NCBI GenBank assembly: GCA_018873245.2
Contig: JAEMBT020000003.1
Span: 10,539,843-10,603,842, forward strand
DNA length: 64,000 bases
Origin: Archegozetes longisetosus
Taxonomy: Eukaryota > Arthropoda > Arachnida > Sarcoptiformes > Trhypochthoniidae
Reading direction: 5' to 3'
This document shows positions 60,047-64,000 of this stretch, piece after piece. Below the pieces are notes generated by a model. It did no database searches. It was not told the DNA's origin and saw only the letters and a list, made by a program, of their open reading frames with translations. The translations under genes and the position numbers were made by a program. Each line of letters begins with the position of its first letter. Positions within the stretch are counted from its first letter, which is position 1.

Positions 60047-61913
60047 TTTGGATTTAAGTTTTATATTATATTATATTATATTTAATAGAGCACTACTAAC
60101 ACAAGCAGTTTAACAAATCCATATTCTGAGTATAATTCAATAAAGTTAATAACTTTAAACCACTTTCTGATCCTACACTTGGTCCCTACTGTTCAGATGA
60201 ATTGTGATTAAATTATTATAACTTCTATTAGGTATTAAACTCATCAATTGGTCAAGAAATGATTTTAATGAATAATTATATTTTGCATTACAGTATATTT
60301 TGACCTTTGCTTCACTTTACATCAGACTTGTGAACCAATTAATCAGATGTCGTGCAATGGTGTACCGTTAGTTAAATCAATTCTTAATTAGATTTCTCAG
60401 TTGGTTTTAATTTAATACTCTATTTTTGCATATTTTTATGATTTCAAGTATTACATTATGAAGTAATATAAGATTTGTCACCTCAATTGTCATAAGATGT
60501 GTTTATCACTTAACTGTTGATTCTAGATTATATGTAAGAAATGTTTCCCAAGTTTTTAAAATTATCAAATTATTTGTTTCTGAAGTCATCCTACTTTGGG
60601 ACAATAAGGAGTGACAATCATAGTGAAGAAGCAGTGTCTTTGTAGCATTCTGATCTGTTCTTAGAATTATATATCTGTAAAAGTAAATACTTCTGAAATT
60701 TTTTTATAATAAAATTACTTGTAAACATTCCAACATTGATCTCATCTGTTTTACCCTGACTTTCAATTCAAACATTTTTGGTTAAATTCAAACAATAAAG
60801 GGTAAGGTTTCAGTTTAGGAGGCTGTAGTAATATCCTGACCGAGAAATCTCGTAACGGGGATTTTCCATAAACAAAGATAGTCTTTAAGAATAATTTTAA
60901 GAAACTATTTAAATACATAATGAAATATAAATAATTATTAAATATGAGAAACATTAAGAAATAGATTCAAGATAAATGCGGAGTACGGAAATCATTTTCA
61001 GACGGTTTGATCCCAATTTTCACACGTCTATGATAAATACTAATGATGTCTAAAATAAATTGTTTAAAAATTTTACCAACGAGCAAATGTTTTAGTCGGT
61101 GAAAATGGAAAACATTAATGAATACGAGAATCTAAAAGATGGGAATTAGATGCTACAGATAAAATTCTTTTAATGTTCGGTTTAACTTTTCTACAGTTTG
61201 GGGATGGATTTCTCGGTTCTCAGGGTTTAAAATTTTTTTTTAGTAACCAGCCCATGATTGTAGCCTATGTCACTAATTCCATTACGTGCCGTCCACCCAT
61301 AAAAATTGTAATTCCTTCCTGCGGTACTACCATTTCTTTATTAGAGGAAATAAAGTGCGCGCATCTTGGGTTGGAACGAGAGTAGAAAAATTTCGTTAGG
61401 TTTCTCGACATTCTTATGAATACCCACTGTGTCTACTTTCTTAAAATACGTTCCCTTTGAAACAATTGGAGGATACTGTTAATAACGGAAGTGGATGTGA
61501 CTACTATTTGGAAAAGAGAATATCAAAGGCCGGTTTTGGTTTGTAATTTTACATATTTTTCTGCAGAACTTATACCAATTAAGTACAGCTTCCGAATCGA
61601 TTCCGGTTATTTCCATAGTTGTCAGCCAGTGGTTGCAGAAAAAGAAAACAGTTTAAGTATTTCAACTTCTTGAGGATGAAAGGACTATACGGAACTTTAA
61701 AAAGTATCTAGATACAATTGAAATTTTTTACAATTTTCAAATACATGAGTCACAATATTCAAATATGTATTTATTATTAACAAATGAATGAAAATAAATA
61801 TTTTATGTACATTTCAAATAAATGACATAATTCCTTACAGTTCATGTAAATAATATTAAATTTATTTTACATACATAAAACATAATTATTTACAAAATGC
61901 CAATGTTATATTG
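60047..61913. other. Intergenic region downstream of the receptor
   Basis: No recognised gene. A less A+T-rich stretch at 61000-61680 has short frames on both strands (for example 61173-61385 + and a broken minus-strand frame with MVVPQEGITIF) that might be a very old element, but I could not identify it. Confidence 0.4.
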
Positions 61914-63960
61914 TTAATTTGATGAGTCTGGAGATTTTTGGGTCTCAATTGTCATGTTGGTGATTTCACCATGGTCACTTTGATCACTATCACCCTCATA
62001 ATTCACCAGTTGATTAGCAAGTGTGCCCAACGCTATATTGCCAAAATAAATGTATTATAAAGAATCTGTATTTTACATATTTTTCCTTGATTATTTTGAG
62101 CAGCGTGTCCAATATTACCAGTGTAAACGTTCATATCATCACCTATTTCCAAATCACTCATTCCTTGCTCAATGGTTTTATCACTATCACTTTCCATATC
62201 AACACATTCTTCCTCATTATTATCACTGCTTTCACTAGGAATATGATCGGGGAGAATTGTTTCAAGTGTTTTGATAAAGATGAATATCGCATATTACTTA
62301 AATAATATATTATACTGATGGTATGTGCACATGTTCCTGTTATCCTTTTACCCCCTTTACAGTTACAAATCCATTCTTTAATTGCAGTATGATCCTTTTA
62401 AGTTTTATCATAAGTGATATACGAAAAATATTATTTTTTATCAGGATGCCTAGATTGTATTTTTGCACGAATTAAAGTTGTGTTAGAGTAAAATATTTGT
62501 GTCTTCATATAACTCAATTGAATGGTTATCAGGGTCCTTTAAGTTTTCTTTAATACAACCTATTGACTGGTTAATTTGATAAGGGCCAAAAGTTATATTT
62601 TGTGAAATATCATCAAATGTTAGTTTAGGGAAATTGGGAAGGGAATCTTTTGTCATTTTTTGATATCCTTTGCGCTTTTTATCTAGGTGGTGTGATAAAA
62701 TCGATTTCAAACTATTTGTTGTATTTAATGTTCCCTTTATTTTATTAGCCATTATTATAGCATTATCATCATAAGTATACTTATTAAAATATTTATTTAT
62801 TATAGCGGCAGATATACGTAAGTCATCCATTGAATGTGGACGGGTATTATTTTTATGAATTTTCGCATTTGCCTTGAAAATATTTTTGATTTTGCCATTC
62901 ACAGCTTCAACCGCTCATCTACATTTAGTCACTATTCTAGATAGATTAGCTTGTTCACTTGTTAATTATTGAACATTTGGTCCAGTACATGTTGTCATGT
63001 GTATATTTAGTTTATATTTATTTTCAAGAGTATTTATAACATTTCTAAATCCCCTATTTAGAATTATATGATCATTAGATTGTAGCAAATGGCGTAATTC
63101 TTTATTTTCTTTTAATAATTTTAAAATTATTGTAGCATCATTATCAACAGTATAATAAAATCCATAAACATCTACTATTTTCTCATTAGTTGTGAAGTGA
63201 CGGAAATTTATTTTTGCCTGTCGAAGCTTTCATTAAAAATTTTTATAAAAAGATGTCATTTCAATCTTTCATTGAAAGCTTCATTGAAAGCTGTAATGAA
63301 AGCTTCGACGGGCAAAAATAAATTTCCACAACTTTACATATAATAAATGGTTTAGTTAAATGGCGATTTTTCTGTGCTTCATGTTTTACGCTGGACCTCA
63401 TTATTTTTTGCTTTTATCACAATAAATACATGTACCGTCACCGACTAATATTAATTCATTATTGTAAACATTGAATAATTCCTTGACCAATACTGTATTT
63501 TGTTGTACACATTGATCTCGATTATTATTTACATCTAGGTGGTTTGGTACAAAATCTTTAATTAATGCTGTTCTAAACTGTTCATAATAATCACCAATAT
63601 CTTGATAATTATCTATTCCAAACATAGTTGCAATAGTTTTTAATCTAGCACAGTTCTTAACCATGTTAAATAAGTAGCTAGGGCTTGAGATTTGGTCCTA
63701 TTTGGTGAGTTATTTAAAGATTTTAAGTCTAATAATATTTCATTAAATTTTTGCTTGTTAAGGCTAGTAAATCTTTGGCATTCATCATCTTTTATATATT
63801 TTCGCTTGGAGAATTTTGCAAAAGTATTTGATTTAGTAGCATGCCTTAAATTGTTCAAGAACATTTCAACTCTATTAGTTTTTAAAGTTGTATTGTCACT
63901 TACAATTTTCATGATTTATGAATTTAGGGTAAAATACACCTTTTCTATTTAAATGATTTT
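61914..63960 (-). pseudogene. DDE transposase of Harbinger/ISL2EU type with SWIM finger, decayed
   Basis: Read on the minus strand with several stops and shifts, the order is as follows. An N-terminal helical part (63912-63665) ends at LATYLTWLRTVL. Then come VLVKELFNVYNNELILVGDGTCIYC (63500-63401; first catalytic Asp region) and NRHLTKPFIIC. A 126-bp palindromic insertion interrupts, followed by VDVYGFYYTVDNDATIIL, a NRGFRN segment where DRGFRD is expected, LTSEQANLSRIVTKCR*AVEAVNGKIK (stop at the usual Trp), and the frame 62902-62483. A SWIM zinc finger follows at about 62383-62300 (CNCKGG...GTCAH), then an acidic tail to about 61914. This DDE plus SWIM layout matches Harbinger-related ISL2EU-like transposases. 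The N-terminus may continue past the window edge. Confidence 0.65.
63202..63327. mobile_element. 126-bp palindromic MITE inside the transposase
   Basis: Ends with a 33-bp nearly perfect inverted repeat (GGAAATTTATTTTTGCC... mirrored at 63327) containing TCGAAGCTTTCATT; extra CATTGAAAGCTT words occur inside. It interrupts the DDE frame between recognisable blocks, so it inserted into the element. No clear target-site duplication. Confidence 0.7.
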
Positions 63961-64000
63961 TGCAAGATTTACTTTCATTAGGAATAAGGATACCATGGTT

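Noticed and set aside
61173..61385. 70-codon + frame as a gene
   Set aside because: No recognisable domain, and the opposite strand also shows broken frames; possibly an ancient element but not supportable.

Overview
The window is eukaryotic: about 70% A+T by eye, spliced genes with GT-AG introns from about 50 bp to a few hundred bp, abundant inverted-repeat transposons, and a gene set typical of an arthropod. It holds an ABCH-type transporter, an ionotropic-receptor-like gene, a gustatory-receptor-like pseudogene, anoctamins and decayed mariner, hAT-like, THAP/P-like and Harbinger/ISL2EU-like elements. An acariform mite or other chelicerate would fit the small introns and chemoreceptor style, but the sequence alone does not prove that. 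All exon joins below were read by eye from splice sites and frame.

Layout. 0-12 kb: an unusual CCCH-zinc-finger plus RRM protein (-), a long inverted-repeat element (2.1-4.2 kb), PRPF18 (+) and an ABCH half-transporter (-). 12-16 kb: mostly empty sequence, then a seven-TM chemoreceptor pseudogene (+) with two in-frame stops. 16.25-41.55 kb: a direct tandem segmental duplication. Each unit carries one complete seven-exon anoctamin gene (-, 838 aa), a Rab GTPase retro-pseudogene (+) and the same older MITEs. The copies are about 98% identical in the anoctamin proteins. Copy 2 has lost two ~2 kb blocks and carries a replaced stretch with its own MITE. Copy 1 alone retains a fossil THAP/coiled-coil transposase and a small third anoctamin relic.

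41.6-50.4 kb: mitochondrial release factor mtRF1L (-), a transposon nest in which a dead mariner sits inside an older TIR element, a SMYD-type SET/MYND protein (+), a decayed duplicate of a C2H2 gene, and the intact C2H2 gene (-). 50.4-57 kb: almost gene-free, built of direct repeats and a chain of long palindromes. 57-60 kb: an ionotropic-receptor-like gene (+) that seems to lack the second half of its first ligand-binding lobe. 61.9-64 kb: a decayed DDE transposase with a C-terminal SWIM finger (-), itself hit by a 126-bp palindromic element.

The genes do not form one pathway. They are unrelated housekeeping genes (PRPF18, mtRF1L, SMYD), membrane genes (ABCH, anoctamins, IR) and relics. The main stories are the recent anoctamin duplication and the layered transposon history that can be used to date and orient it.
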